Source of the DNA: Flammula alnicola | Taxonomy: Eukaryota > Basidiomycota > Agaricomycetes > Agaricales > Strophariaceae | NCBI GenBank assembly: GCA_015499995.1 | Contig: JADNRV010000060.1 | Coordinates: forward strand, 234,033-298,032 | DNA: 64,000 nucleotides | Direction: 5' to 3' | Shown here: piece by piece, positions 23,848 to 36,709 of the stretch | Position numbering within the stretch: position 1 is the first letter of the stretch | How the letters are laid out: the number at the start of each line of letters is the position of its first letter | Position numbers and translations under genes: made by a program | Notes under the pieces: model-generated | Database searches by the model: none | What the model saw: only the letters and a program-made list of their open reading frames with translations | Told to the model about the DNA's origin: nothing

Positions 23848-26800
23848 TTGGCCTGACGGTTGAGAGCACCGCTAGGGTGGGTGGGGGTAAGAAATAGAAA
23901 ATTGCGAAAATAGGGCAAAGGGGAAATTTGTCGCTTGCACTCTTTCCAATCATCGATAAATACCAAATGCCTCTCTTCCCCTTTAGGATAGGCACTGCTT
24001 CACAAACAATCAACCTCCCTCTCCTCCTGCTTTTCATTTCCCTTTTCTTTCATGAGATCTATCTGACAGATGCGTATCGGCCCTTTCACTCCCTATCCAA
24101 GATCTACTTGCCTGCAGGTCGTCTGTGAGTGAATAATAAACACATGGTAGGGTTAGGGTAGCCAAACAAAACCCGAGTTTGGCTTCTCGGCAACGAACCT
24201 CGTGCCACGTCCAGCGCGGGAACGCCGAACGCTGAAACACGAGGTCAGCCCATCCATCATATCCCCTTGACGTGGCGCGTTCGTTATAAATGGACTGTGT
24301 CCTCACACAGAATTGGCCCCGCCCCCCTCACCCTTTCCTCCGATCAAAGTGTGCATTATCCTCCTCTCGTCTCCAGCGCCACCTCGTGATTTATCTCACC
24401 AGTTACCTATTGCATTCAGCTCTCCGTTCCGAGACGCTCGGTGCATCAATCCATTCGTCATCAGTAACAATAGACTGCACTATAAGTATCACCCCTTTCA
24501 CCCATCCTTGGACTACTGACACACCGTGGCCTCGAACTTAAAAATCGATGCCATGCATAAAAGCAGCCGACACAAACATCCCACCCAATTCGAATTCCTA
24601 GCTCTGGTCTTTGTTTCTCTCTGGGCCTCGTCGCGTCATATCCCGCCTTCCCAATTCTCCGCCTCCGCCTCCGCCTCCTTTTCTGGCAATCGTAAATACA
24701 CTCATCAAGGTCGCATAAGTACGTATGCTTGCCCTACGCCCTCCAACTTCCAGCGCCTTCTCCCCGCTTCGCAGCCTTCTCCGCGCCCCTCTAAGCACAC
24801 ATCACCCCCGCAAAATCCAGTCTAAGCCCGGGCGAAAAATTTTAAACATGACATTGACAGTCGGTCAGTCAGCAATCTTGTTAACCCCAGAATTCGCTGG
24901 AACTCGAAAGCCCACATCATCGACGCGTCGTATCCAATTGGAACCTGTCTACATGCGCAAGCATCAGTCAGCGACCCAGCCAGAGTAGTCAGCACAACTC
25001 CGGGATGCGCAGCGGAACTGTCGAATCGCCTCCCACGCCTTCCATCAGGCGCCGGCGGGGGGCAACGCCGCGTGTGTCCGCATTTGTGCGCATTTGTTCG
25101 CGTTCCCGAGTCAACTCTTGGTTTTTACTATAGCTCTCCTCCCTCGCCGCCGTTTGTGGGTGACACAATCCTACTTATACATATGGTCACCATAAAATGA
25201 CGGACGCAAACTGTAACATACTTATTCATATTCATTTCCTATTTTATCCTTCGTTGCTATTTCCGGTTCCTAACACATAATATACTTCCGTCGTCCGTTC
25301 TCCGTCATGGGTGTGTTATCCTGTTTCTTATTCCACGTTCTCATTCCGTTTTTGGTGGTCGTGACCACTATACATACGGTGTTGTCACCGCCTCTCGAAT
25401 GCGGGTTGTTAATAAATAACTCATTTCTATGGACACGCACTGGGGATCCCGGGCTACTTATACCAAACTTATACATAAATAGTGGATTAGAATATTTATA
25501 ATAAACGTGAATGGAGTCGTGAAGATGATTTTTCAGTCGCCGGTGACTCGTCTCGCGTTGACCTGCGTAGTACTCTATATGCCGACGGTAAATGGTATAT
25601 CTTTCCAACTTCATCTACGATCCATATAACAAGTTATGATTATGATCGAGGGTATGTAGTAGCGATTGCTGGCCATGATCGATGAACGCTCTCGAATAGC
25701 CCGATGGTGCCAGTTTACCGGCTTCACCCTACCCCTCGGCCTTCATGCTGACAGCTCTCTGAGCACAGCCTACACCGCGGGTGCGCAGCTGCTACCTCGA
25801 TGAACGATGGATGATACACTGGCACGTTCGATGTCCATATTTGTGTAAAAGTATCGTTAATGACTCAACGGAGCGTATTTATGGGCTAGGGTATTTATGG
25901 GCTAGGGTTATAGAGGTATTATTGCTTTCATGACGGAGATGCGTCGACGGAGCTGGACCCCGTCACCGACCTCGGAGGAAGGCTCGGACGCGGGATAGGA
26001 TATACTAAGAATCGGCACGGAAACGACGGCTGCGCTCGTGCGTGCCGCAGCGTGCATGTGTAGGTCAGGCTATGTATTTGACGATTTAATAGACTCCCCG
26101 AACTTCTTCCTCTACTCTATTCAAGTTCTCTGTCAACATCCTTTCTTTCTTGCCTTCTTTCTAAGTATTCCATCGATATGTATTATCTCTTTATATAATG
26201 TACCATGGATCATCGCATTTCTCAACTGAGAAGTCCTACGAGTCCACCATCGATTACCTATCTACATGACATCGAAATCAGCGTCGACGTCGGTATCTCT
26301 GGCGTGGGTAAATGGATTAATTGAATTTGAAACATATGCATGTGGATACTTGGACACAGACTAAGTGGTATCGGCATGCGCATCGAAGCACGTTAGTATG
26401 TCGACGGAACGGACATCTATTTGATTGCGGGCTTCGGAATCGGAGCGGGTGTGGTGACTAACAGTTTAAGTATTCTTGGTCTCTTTTTTTTGTCTTTGTC
26501 TTTTTCTTTTTCTTCCCTCTGTTCCGAGATGGGATGGGATGGTACTATGATCGATTATCGTGTTCATCGCGTGTATATATCAATCGGCGAGATCCGTGCG
26601 CCCAATGGGCTGGACTGACTGGACGTTTAGATATTTTTGGTTGCCTGTGCGATCTCGCTTTCAAGTTCTGGATTCTCAGTGTCGACGCGCCGCGTGCACC
26701 AATGAATTCGTGGAAACGTTCGTTCTCTGGATAGAAATCGAGGAGGCATACACTTATGATGGTTTTATCTCGCGCTGTGGCGTATCCACGTACATATAAT

Positions 26801-29800
26801 CGACCATCATTAATCCCCACACGTACACGCCCCATCGCTGGCTTGTCTTGAAAATTAAGGCAATTTTTCTACGCTGTCACCGCTGACCAAAGTGCAGGAT
26901 GTATACAGATCTTCGTGTCTTCAATGGTGGGGTCAGAAATGAAATATCGATAATCGGAATCTCTTGAATATTATCTCGAAAGGGCATTGATTAGAAAGAG
27001 ATTGTATTTACATCAATATGTCATGACGCTCCGGCCTATTTTAGACTTTCACTGGATTCCGGACCTCACTAGTCACTGCGTGTGCTGGAAGGCTCCGGAG
27101 CTATAATTATTTAACAAATGGGGACCGGGTTACAAGATCTATGACTGTAATAATGCAGAGATGTCTGCAGCGTCCTAAAGCCAAGTCGCATGCGCCATGG
27201 GGATTGAGAATGAGCAAAGTACGACGTCGACTCGGACCGACGACGGGCATTCAATTGGACGGACGTCACTTGATACACGCACGCGCGCTGTACATGTCGC
27301 GTGTATGTCGCGTGTCGGACGCGACGCGTTAACCACGCCTTATATAACGGCGCCACTCATTTCAACCAGACACCACCGTGATAGCGATCCTCGTGCACAG
27401 TGACATACCTTTGCGGAGATTGGACGGTGCTCGAGCTTTGTTCGCTCTCAATTTCTGCAGCGACTACCCACGTCACGACAGTATACTTGGTATACTAATA
27501 CCCCCCGTTACTAGTAGTACCTCCTTTCTTCCGGACGCGATGTGACATATTGACACCCCCCGCATCCCCGCACCTCTTGTGGGGCATTCATTACAGCAGA
27601 GCTAAAGTCGAGGATGTGTCGCTCAAGCTTATGATTCATCGAGACCCGAGTTGAATTGAACTCAAACAGACAATTGGCGCGATTAAAGCACACGAGGCGG
27701 GCGATAGTTGACATCCACTCTAAAAATCTGACAGGAGAGGCGTGCCGATAGCTACACTGTACATATTCGCACAATAATCTTCTCTGGTGCGTTAATAGAA
27801 TAAGATCAGACTGAATGTCAATCGTTGGGTAGGTTATAATATTCATCCTTAGCCCATCCTCATCCTCATATAATGATATCCTATTTTCATGTTTTCCTTA
27901 ACGCCAATCTCAAGCTCAAACACACACAACGCAGAATGTCAGGTGGGCGACACTTCAAGGTATTGGACGCGGCCCAGAGACATTCTTTTCAACCAGCATC
28001 GCATACTCGCACGGAAATCGAAGTCGTGGCTTCGGCGCGATATGATAATTTAGAGAATCCAAGTATCTTGTACATCTTCTCATCACAGGCACTAGTTTAT
28101 CCGAGATAGTGTGATGACAGTATGAAAAGTTTGCGTATTCTTCAATATGCCATTCAAGGTTCATGTCTAGATCTTCTCCAGATTTCTTAGACGTGACGGA
28201 ACAAAAGTATATGGAGGCAAGTACTACAATCTGCCTGACGAGCGTGCATGCATTCACCTACGGGATTTTCTGCCTGATAAATGTAGAATATTTTCAGTTT
28301 GAATTCAACGAAGATAGGTCCGACGCGCTCCATACATGTCACCTGGAAAGCAACGAAGGATCAAGTAGAAGGGCTCAGTGTGCTTTATTCAGCATAAAGG
28401 CTTTAGCCACTTATACAAGCGTATCATCCAGAATACGCATTCTATGAACCAGCGTACTAAAAATAACACGGAAGAACTCAATCGTGGTTATACGAACTTG
28501 TGGCCAACCAGGCATTTGGCACGACCCCACGATAACGATATCATTGCGTGTGTCGCTGAGTTGTTCACGATTATGAAGCTTCTCTTACGCTATGCCTTGT
28601 CAAGAATTCCTTTCCTTCATTCCGAGTTCGCCTTTACGCCATGTCATCAACTTCGTTCATTGCCGCTGAATTGATTACATGATTATCTTCTTGACATTAT
28701 CACACCCATCTACGGCATTTTACTTTCGAGTTCACTATATGAATGTGGGTATGGAATTATAAGCACAGACTTCTGTGCTATCAATATGACTGTGAGATTG
28801 AACCATTATCAGAACCAGAAGTCATCGTACGCTTCTTAATAGAATATATTCCAACGAAACTTGAGACCTTACATAGACAAGAAGGGCCTAAAAATGTAGT
28901 TGAGTGAAGATATCACGAAGGTAGTTGAACTACCGAAAGGCAGATTGGGAGAATGGCCTTCAGGGAGGGAGAAGCCTACGCACAAGTTCATGTCCACGGA
29001 AATTGAAACAACGAGTATTCAGGGTCAGTCAAGACTAGGTTTCTTGCAAAGGACACTTAGTACAGAGTCTACGCCATCATTGAAGACCAGTTAATCCACT
29101 GATAAATCGAAGAAGCTTCCTAATGCCGAGTGCCGTTCCTCGTGCATGGACGCGAAAGTGATAAATAAAACGCAATCGGAGTTTGCAGCTTTCAGTCCGG
29201 CATTTGTCGAATTTTCATTAGCTGTATGCACCAGATGTGCGGGAACTTGAATTAATAGTGTCGATATGACGGCATACAGCTCCAGGCGGGGCTGCGGGGA
29301 CGAGACTGGAATTTGATTCGTAAAGAACTTTAGCAGATGAACAGCAGGGAAGTATACTCTAGGCGTAGTGGACACCGTAATCAGAAATTCTGCTACACAT
29401 CGTACAATTGCAGGGCGGGGAGGGGGAGCAGATGGCATATCATGCAGGGATAAAAGAGCAGAGATGATAGAGCCGAGATGATAGACGTTAGTATAATGGT
29501 GAGCCAGAGCCTGGGGCTGGTGGGAGCGACCAGAGCCTGAAAATCGAACACGCGGCAGCCAGCCCACACGGTACCGTACACAGCGAGACTTCCGCTGTGG
29601 TATATAGGGACCTACAGTAAACTCTGCTATTGTGGATTTTGACCGCGATCGCGCAGCTCGCGATAATCATTCTAGCTCTGAAGCAAAGCTTTACAGGACT
29701 CCAAGCCCCTGAAACGCAGAAGCAGACAGACGGAGGAGGTCCGATTTCCGAGCCGCAATCCGTGCAGACGCAAAAAAAATAATGCAGCACTGAGATGTAG

Positions 29801-32274
29801 GTAATGCGCTCGCGTGACCTTAAGGGGCTGAAGAGAAACTTTTAGTCTTTAGCGATATCCTCGAGGCAGAACGAAGTAGAGAGCTCGCGGGCCAGAGAGA
29901 CTGCGATCCAGGATGAGAGGCAAGAAGAAACGCTGTGTACTTACGGAATTCATGTTAGGATTCGATCGCGTTTGAAGTGTCGGTCCGCGGCCAATCCCCT
30001 ACTGCGTGCCCGCCAAGAGCCGAGTATAAAGTATGGACGAACGGGCGTGTACAGCGAGCACAATGCCGACATAGTGTACAAGGTCCCTGAATGGTCGACG
30101 GCGACGATGCCGACATTGGTATTGGCATCGACAAAGTAGATGACAGATGTGGGGCATGGCCCAGCAATAAAGACGCCGGGCAGACGTTTAGCTAGTAGCA
30201 TGCGGCTCACAACATGCAAGTTCCTGACGGTGCATGTGCCAGCCAGAGGCGAGATTAAGGTAGTCCGATCAGCGATTCCCCACGAGAGACGCCGTCATTC
30301 CGAATCGTACAGCCCAATCGCCCATTACGAGAAGCATAATACCCATACCAGCAATCTTGCGCAGTTCAGGATGAGCAGCCGACGAGGAGGGAGAGACCTT
30401 CCATTCTCGTCCAACGATAAGACGCACTGCTCGAGGCCGGGAAGTTCGCTTCTCGATCGTTTATGGGTGATCAAGCTATCTGCTTCTTGTGCATGATTCC
30501 TGATGCGTGGTTAATCATGAGGGTGTTGATTTAATGAAGAGAGGTCGTGATGGCTTCGACGCTGGCAAGGGTCACGAGCCTACGAAGAAGAGCCTTCCAA
30601 GACCTACCCCAGACCACGTTTTTGCAACGCGTCTGAACTATGCTGGACAAGTCATGGAAAGACGTATGGCATCCAGTACACGCGTCGGCTTCAAAGCTTC
30701 TTCGTCGACTAGGATAGGAGAAGAAGTATTCTAGTCCACCCATGAATAGCTGGGATAATGAAGCAAAACCGCGGGGTCAGAAAATATACAATGTAGGCGG
30801 TCAGAAGAAGGGTAATGTGGTAGATGATTAGATACAAAAATATGAACACTCACGTCGGTTCTGACACTTCATTATGCGTATGAACAAAAAATATCCGCCG
30901 TGCGCCACTGTGGTCTTCGAGTTGATGCGTCTTACGAGCAAGCCGTAAAGTTCGTTCCAGTGACGCTCCGCAGTGCCTTGGACCCATAAATGACGAAGGT
31001 ATCCCGCGTTGCATCATCCTGATTGCTATGATCCGGACCATACTATGATGTATGATGGTCGGTTACTTCATAAGTATCCAGCGATGACCTCGTTGGGTAT
31101 GTAGAAAGAAAGTATTAGGACCAATTGAAACACTTGAAGACCCGGACATGCGTACGCTGGTGAGGACGAAGAAGTAAGAGACAAGGCATTTTTAATGTCG
31201 ACCCGACTGGATGATTTGATCCCACACAGAAGAACCATACCCTGTGAGGTTTGTCATGTACTTTATGAGCTGTCACGCGCACGGACGGTTCAATAGTACC
31301 CTGCATATATCCTGGCGAGCCAAACCAAATGACTTCAGAGGTCACTAGTCACTCTTGCTTCTTGAGACTGAGCCCTGAAAGAGACCAAGTCTCCTGGTTC
31401 TCCATAAGTACTTCGAAGGTCGTCTCAGATGAGGGTCGGGGAACAACGCACCAATGGGAGTCTGAAAGCAGTCTCCTCGGCAATGGCAGTACCTGCGAAA
31501 GGGCCGGTTTTTCGAGGCCATCCGCATTTCAATCATAAGGTCATCTAACACGAGATGGTGATGGAGAGGAGAGAGTTGACGATGGCGAAAGAGCGGGGAA
31601 TGTTTGAGGTTTATAGAACGCCATGGAACTTGCTGGCGTTTTAAGGGACCGACTCGACATAGTATGTAAGCTAAACCCAAAACGGGAGCAGATAAAGCCA
31701 GAGATTAGATGCTGATCAATTGGAAAGTAGTACAGATAACCACATGCTCTATGTATTTACCTCCCCGGTCCGATATTTCCTGCTTTCTTGGTCCACGTCG
31801 TAATTTCGTCTTTTTGTTCAATAAATTTGATACTGGCTCCATCTCGAAGAAACAGTCGCCAATTTACGGAGACTGCTTCGTTACTAGCGCCCAATTTCTG
31901 ACAATCATTGGATCCATCTCTAGGGTCCTGCCGAGATCATCTCCTCCACGGAAGACGTCAAAGATATCACTATCGGTAGCGTATTTGTATCCAAGTGATG
32001 CTAAGAGCAGTGCGATCCATGTAGAGCGAGCGCCGTAGAGCGCACGCTCGTCATGGTGTGGGACATACCGTGACTGCAATACTCCCTCAGGTAATCTACG
32101 AGTGCTTATATTATTTCGAAGTTGAAGTTGATGACTATAGCGTCTAGTAGCGCATAAGTAGATCATCTCCTTGGAATGGTGATAAAGATTGTTTGTATAA
32201 GGATACCAGCTAATTTACAACATCAACTTAGATTTCTTCGCGAACGGTAGAAAGTGGTTGTCAAGATATGCTCT
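23848..32274. other. 8.4 kb region without a recognisable gene
   Basis: I searched both strands and found no family motif, no splice-supported chain of exons, and no tRNA- or rRNA-like element. The first ~900 bases (23848-24750) are pyrimidine-rich on the + strand and may hold the RING gene's promoter. A minus-strand frame near 31864-32166 (ending ..DIFDVFRGGDDLGRTLEMD..) looks mildly protein-like but has no family I recognise. A poly-A run occurs at 29770-29778. Confidence 0.45.
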
Positions 32275-32671
32275 TCAAACAGTGGCGTGGACGCCAGTAT
32301 GTGGGACCTGTAGAACGGAGGTTCAGGCTTATGGAAAGGTCGCAAAGGTAGATATACGTACGCTGCTCGTGATCCCAAGAACCTTAGCGATCGCGTTGAA
32401 TTCAGCCTCAGTAGGCTTACTCTGGCCAGTGACGACTGGGAAAGATTGAGATAGTCAGTGAACTGCATCGATAACCCTGTAGTCAATTGCTCACTGTCAA
32501 TGACATGCTGCTCAGATTGGCCGAGGGCGCTTGCGATCTGACCCCACGACAACCCTAATTGGTGTTAACCGGTTAATCGATACTAGTTCTAGGAGATATG
32601 CATTCAGATATTGACGTACCCTTCTTCTCCTTAGCAGCAGCGAGAGCGGCGCATTGTGCGTTGGGTGCCAT
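32275..32671 (-). CDS. Small helix-turn-helix protein like the cyanase N-terminal domain
   Basis: Four exons on the minus strand (32671-32620, 32554-32495, 32435-32362, 32307-32275) join in frame to 72 residues, starting MAPNAQCAALAAAKEKKG. The core LSWGQIASALGQSEQHV then TGQSKPTEAEFNAIAKVLGI is a lambda-repressor-type helix-turn-helix and resembles the N-terminal domain of cyanate hydratase (E. coli CynS: AKKDLSFAEIADGTGL). The cyanase catalytic C-terminal domain is absent. After the last intron the protein ends VPHTGVHATV-stop, and no catalytic exon was found downstream. So it is probably a complete stand-alone HTH protein rather than an active cyanase. The alternative is a truncated cyanase gene. 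Its DNA or protein partner is unknown. Confidence 0.78.
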
Positions 32672-33697
32672 TTCTTAGATAGTCGATGGGGTTTGTGTGA
32701 AAGAAGGTAGTTTGGAGGAAACGGATCTGTTTAGAGGAGTGTACGTGCAGTAGCAGATAATCAGTGCCTTTTATACTTCTTCGGTCATGATCATGTAGGC
32801 CGTGACCCGAGAGCCTGGAAGCAAGAGGAGTGCATAAAGGGCCGTCCTTCTGGATTGATGGTCTCCACGGCCAGTAATAGACAAATTTGCATTGGCTAGA
32901 AGAAGGTGAAAGCGGAATAGAGATGTCAGATGATTGGTCTTCGTTGATAAGATTAGAGATAAAGCGACTGTCAGTGGGATTGAATCATCTTCGCTAGTTA
33001 TAAATAAGGCTCGGGGACACAATCGCAATATATTTCATTCTAATGTATTGGACTAGAGTATATGTAATTGAAACCGTGGTCGCTCCATGTCAATGCGCCC
33101 CTCGCTTCTTCGCTCTCTGAGTCGAAGGACGAATATGAATGCTATTATTATTATTGACAGGAGAAATTGTATACGTCGTGAGGAAAGGCGTATCTCAACG
33201 TTAACGTATCTAGGGGCGGATTCGGCGCAAACTTAGAAAGATGCGAACGCACGAGGCTCGCCGCTCAACCTACTTAGCAGAGAGCTGAAGGAAGTCAGAG
33301 TCATGTATCCTCGAGTCTCTGCATAGATGCATATAGATTTATTTCATTTTTCTTCGCATTTTATATAATATATGAGTGCCATGTTATTGTCGCCTCCTTG
33401 GAGAGCCTCAAGGTGATTCGGCAAAGGAATTTATGTCCACACATGATCCATAAGTTATCATTTTTTGATTGAAATCTGCTGAAGCTATGCAGAAGAAGGC
33501 TCATCTAATCCGTGAGGCTACATATCTATTTTGAAAAATTGATATTCGTAAACAGTAGATAGAAACTAAGGGATCTGTAAATTTTGAGAAGAATTGAGGG
33601 GAAAAAACTGATTTTTAAACTCCTGGAATTTTCAAACTCCTGGTAAATGATGGTAAACCATTGGAATGATCTTCGTCCACTTCTAATTGATTACTGA
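32672..33697. other. Intergenic region between the HTH and F-box-like genes
   Basis: No gene is seen. The left part is the promoter of the minus-strand HTH gene. The right part is AT-rich 3' flank of the F-box-like gene. Confidence 0.5.
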
Positions 33698-35565
33698 TTA
33701 CTCGGCGGTGAAAGCTATCAGATCCTCATGAATATTGCAAACGATTCCGAAACTGCATTGCGGAAGTGCCAGTGGGAACCGATGGTGGCCTCCCAGGTCT
33801 TGATCCGAGTCGTCCGAGTTGATCTTAAACGCAGCCGAAGACAAGTTTGAATTGTCTCGTGCGTCGTCGGCATCTTCGGATTTTTTCTTGCCCTCCTCGA
33901 GTGTAATGAATTCTTCATCCACCATGTCCTGACCTCGCGCGACTTGCGTTGCATCTGGGACATTCGTCTCTGCCGACCCAACGAGACGAAGAGCAGGTTT
34001 CCTGGGCCACGACTCGCTCACCAGCATCGGATATAACAAGATGCGCTCGGCCGCGAATTTACTTTGACGGGATATTAAGCTAAGCTTGGTAAGGTCAGCT
34101 GGTCGGTAGAGCATCCCAGCGATCGAGGTCCAGATTTCCGTTGGTACCTTACCAACGACGCTCCCAGGATGCCTATGTTCCCCAAAATATGTTGGAGAGT
34201 TGGGAAGATTGTCGAGGTCGTGGCAGAGAAGAGCATATCCGAGCCGAATGACTGCTGTTATTCCCAGCGTAGACGGAGACTGGGCATAGAAGGAAGGGAG
34301 AAACTGCAGGGCTGCAGTATGTTTGAATGATTCCTCGGAGGCACTGAGGTCAACGCGCACAATGACAACGTGAAATAGCGAGATGATGATTCCATATACA
34401 ATGGTCTTGGCCTTGGGGGGTGTCTGCGTGACCCGGGTAAAAAGATCAGCTACGGCGGCCTGCATATTCGCCTCATCGTCAAGACGTGTCCCCCAGAGCA
34501 TACAAAGATCCTCTCGCAACCACCGCCAGGACGAATCCTCGTTCGGGACTGGAATACGCCTCCATTCCTCCTCCATGTCAGTCATGCGCTTCTCGACAGC
34601 CACCTGAACCAAGTACGTCGTTAGCTTCTGTGTCTTCCTCAAGGGCCAGGGGTCCGTAGCAAGCTCGAAATTACGGATGTCAGATCCTACATTCCCGAAT
34701 TTCAAGATGGATCCCATTAACGCCTGATAGAAGTGTAGGCGAACCATTTCGCACTTTGCAGGGTTTTCGAGAATCTCGTCGAACTGATGCAGCGAGGTAA
34801 CGACATCTCCGGAAGCGTGCTTGGATTGGTACATTTGAACGAGCTCCTCGGAGACTGGAGGATAAGATACTTTGCGGCTGGTATAGCGATGTCGAATAGG
34901 AGTAGCTGCGGTGTGTGCACGTTGGCCATATGAATCGTACCCAATGCATCGGAGAAACACATTTTTAGGAGGCATGTCCTGGAGGTTGAAGAGCGGAAAC
35001 CCATCGACTGATTTATACTGATGATTAGCACTGAACAGTAACAAAGAATATCTTCTCCTCCCGAGGACAAGAGGTGCCACTCACCGTAAAAAATCTCATT
35101 GTCTGTATCTATCTCATACACCCACTCGATGTGGAGGTCATTTTCAGGGCGATCTCTGGTAATGATTAACTCATCCTCATCGCCGTACTCATCGAACCTG
35201 GCCTGTGGATCGTCAGCGGCGTCAGCCTCCGTGCGCAATTCTTCAAGTTTCTTGTCCAATGAGTCTCTGAATCCCTCGAGCCATGTTCGGTACGCTTCGC
35301 CTCTTGCCACTTCATGCCATAATTCTATTCCTAGGCCTGTAAGTTCGAGTGGGTGAGGTCCTTCATAATCGTGAATGGGAATCGACAATGATACCTGACG
35401 GATAACTATCCCAGGGGTTGTAGATCCTGTGATACCAGCCTTTGCGACGATAGACTTTGTATCCTCGGGTTCCCATTCTTGTAGATTCACGGGTGGAGAA
35501 AGTTGTAGCAGTACGCCTGCAGCGGTAAAGTACTTATAGTATTTGGGCAGGCCAGATACGTACAC
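33698..35565 (-). CDS. F-box-like hypothetical protein, start codon unresolved
   Basis: Two exons are clear on the minus strand: about 35565-35085 and 35007-33698 (stop TAA). Together they encode about 595 residues. The N-terminal exon reads VYVSGLPKYYKYFTAAGVLL.. and carries an acidic patch (DEYGDEDELIITRDRPENDL). The second exon is mostly helical, with an F-box-like segment near its C-terminal third: VPTEIWTSIAGMLYRPADLT followed by KLSLISRQSKFAAERILLYP. F-box proteins bridge Skp1-Cullin ligases to substrates, and basidiomycetes carry many divergent ones. No ATG occurs in frame before the second exon: the first exon opens with GTG at 35565 and has stops just upstream. Either a 5' exon lies beyond 35580 (an AG acceptor precedes CGTGTACG) or the start is lost. 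Confidence 0.6.
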
Positions 35566-35599
35566 GCTTTATTAACCAAGGCGATAATAGGAAGAGTCA

Positions 35600-36024
35600 G
35601 AGTGGCCAACGCGACAACGCAAGTCGCGAAAATATGTTTTGTTCTCACATTAATTATTACATCACAAATTAGCCGTTTTGATGGTAGTTTCCCGGTGGCA
35701 CCGTGGTAATTACTAAAATAATCCAGGAACGGTGTCGGTGTGTATCAAGGCCACAAGGTGTGTATTGCAGGGAATCGGATGATGGATCATCCGACATGGA
35801 TGTCATTGGAATGCATACGTATTGCAAGTTGACCATGAATGAAGCTTTGAAGTAGGTATGTACTATGTACTACATGTACAGTTGGCTAAGAGCCTAAAGC
35901 ATGAGGCGATAAATACATGTGTAGGGGACCGGGGTAGGAGCGTCCAGTGAAATAGACCCGGAGACAGCCAAAGACCCTAAATAAGAAGATGAAGGACGAT
36001 AATTACTTGTCTTGCGGCAATTAT
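35600..36024. other. Intergenic region
   Basis: No supported gene. A minus-strand frame starting at about 35836 (MVNLQYVCIPMTSM..) could hold the missing first exon of the F-box-like gene, but no joining splice pair fits its phase. Confidence 0.35.
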
Positions 36025-36362
36025 TTAAATAAACGGAGGTAGTCTTCTTTTGAGGAATCCGCGCCTCAGCGATTTTTCATGTCGGCAGGAGAAGCTGTAT
36101 GGCACTGTCGGCGACATCTGGGGTTCGGTTTGGAAGATTAGGAACGATCTTTGCGAGTCTGGTCTTGATTTTTCTGCGTTGAACTTGTAGTTTCCCCGGG
36201 AGACAATGGGGGTGACAGCTTCCATAGAGTGAGATGAGGTGCATCAAGATGTTGAAAGGCGTTTGGGTTTCGTGTATGGATAGCATCTCTAAGGTCGTCA
36301 ATGAGCTCGCCAAGATCAACAAAGGAAATACTTAGACGCTGGCCCAGCGCCAGCCAAGACAT
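36025..36362 (-). pseudogene. Crinkler-type (CRN) ubiquitin-like N-terminal domain, frameshifted remnant
   Basis: From an ATG at 36362 the minus strand encodes MSWLALGQRLSISFVDLGEL, then DDLRDAIHTRNPNAFQHLDA, then LTLWKLS. This matches the N-terminal ubiquitin-like domain of fungal Crinkler-RHS-type proteins: a strand ending in xLG, then DLRxAIxxxxPNAFxxxDAxxLTLWKVS. After LTLWKLS the expected continuation (..NYKFNAEKSRPD..) is in a different frame, so a frameshift lies near 36190-36200. No effector or P-loop domain follows; the homology ends within ~150 bases. It is therefore a short, broken remnant. Confidence 0.6.
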
Positions 36363-36709
36363 AGGATAATGTAACAGAGCGGTTGCTCTGGCCGGCCAAA
36401 AAAGTTGGGATGTTGGAGTGTCTCGTGGCAGACTCGGACAATAATAATACGACGATCGGTGAGGTGCGCACTTGATTCGACGATCTCGATTTACTATTAG
36501 TACGGCCGCGTTAGAGCAGGGTTTCCGACCATTTTACAGGGCATCAGAAGCTGGAAAAGAAAGCCGCTCCACGACAATTAAGGGATGGTGGCGGCAAACG
36601 CCGCGCTATTGTTTGTCCCTGTATCATTCCTTCGGCTGCTGAAGATTTGGGTAGCTCATCGTCGTCGTTTCCTCGTCATCCTCAAGCTTCCATCCTCAAA
36701 TCCGTCAAG
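36363..36709. promoter_or_regulatory. RPS14 upstream region with pyrimidine-rich leader
   Basis: Directly before the RPS14 ATG, 36660-36706 is C/T-rich (TCGTCGTTTCCTCGTCATCC and onward), as is common for fungal ribosomal-protein transcripts. The rest shows no gene. Confidence 0.45.

Noticed and set aside
15238..32274. tRNA, rRNA or CRISPR features
   Set aside because: No B-box-like GGTTCGANNCC within a cloverleaf, no rRNA sequence and no regular spacer array were seen; CRISPR arrays are not expected in a fungal nucleus.
32275..32671. Active cyanate hydratase
   Set aside because: Only the N-terminal HTH-like domain is present; the catalytic Arg/Glu/Ser-bearing C-terminal domain was not found on either side.
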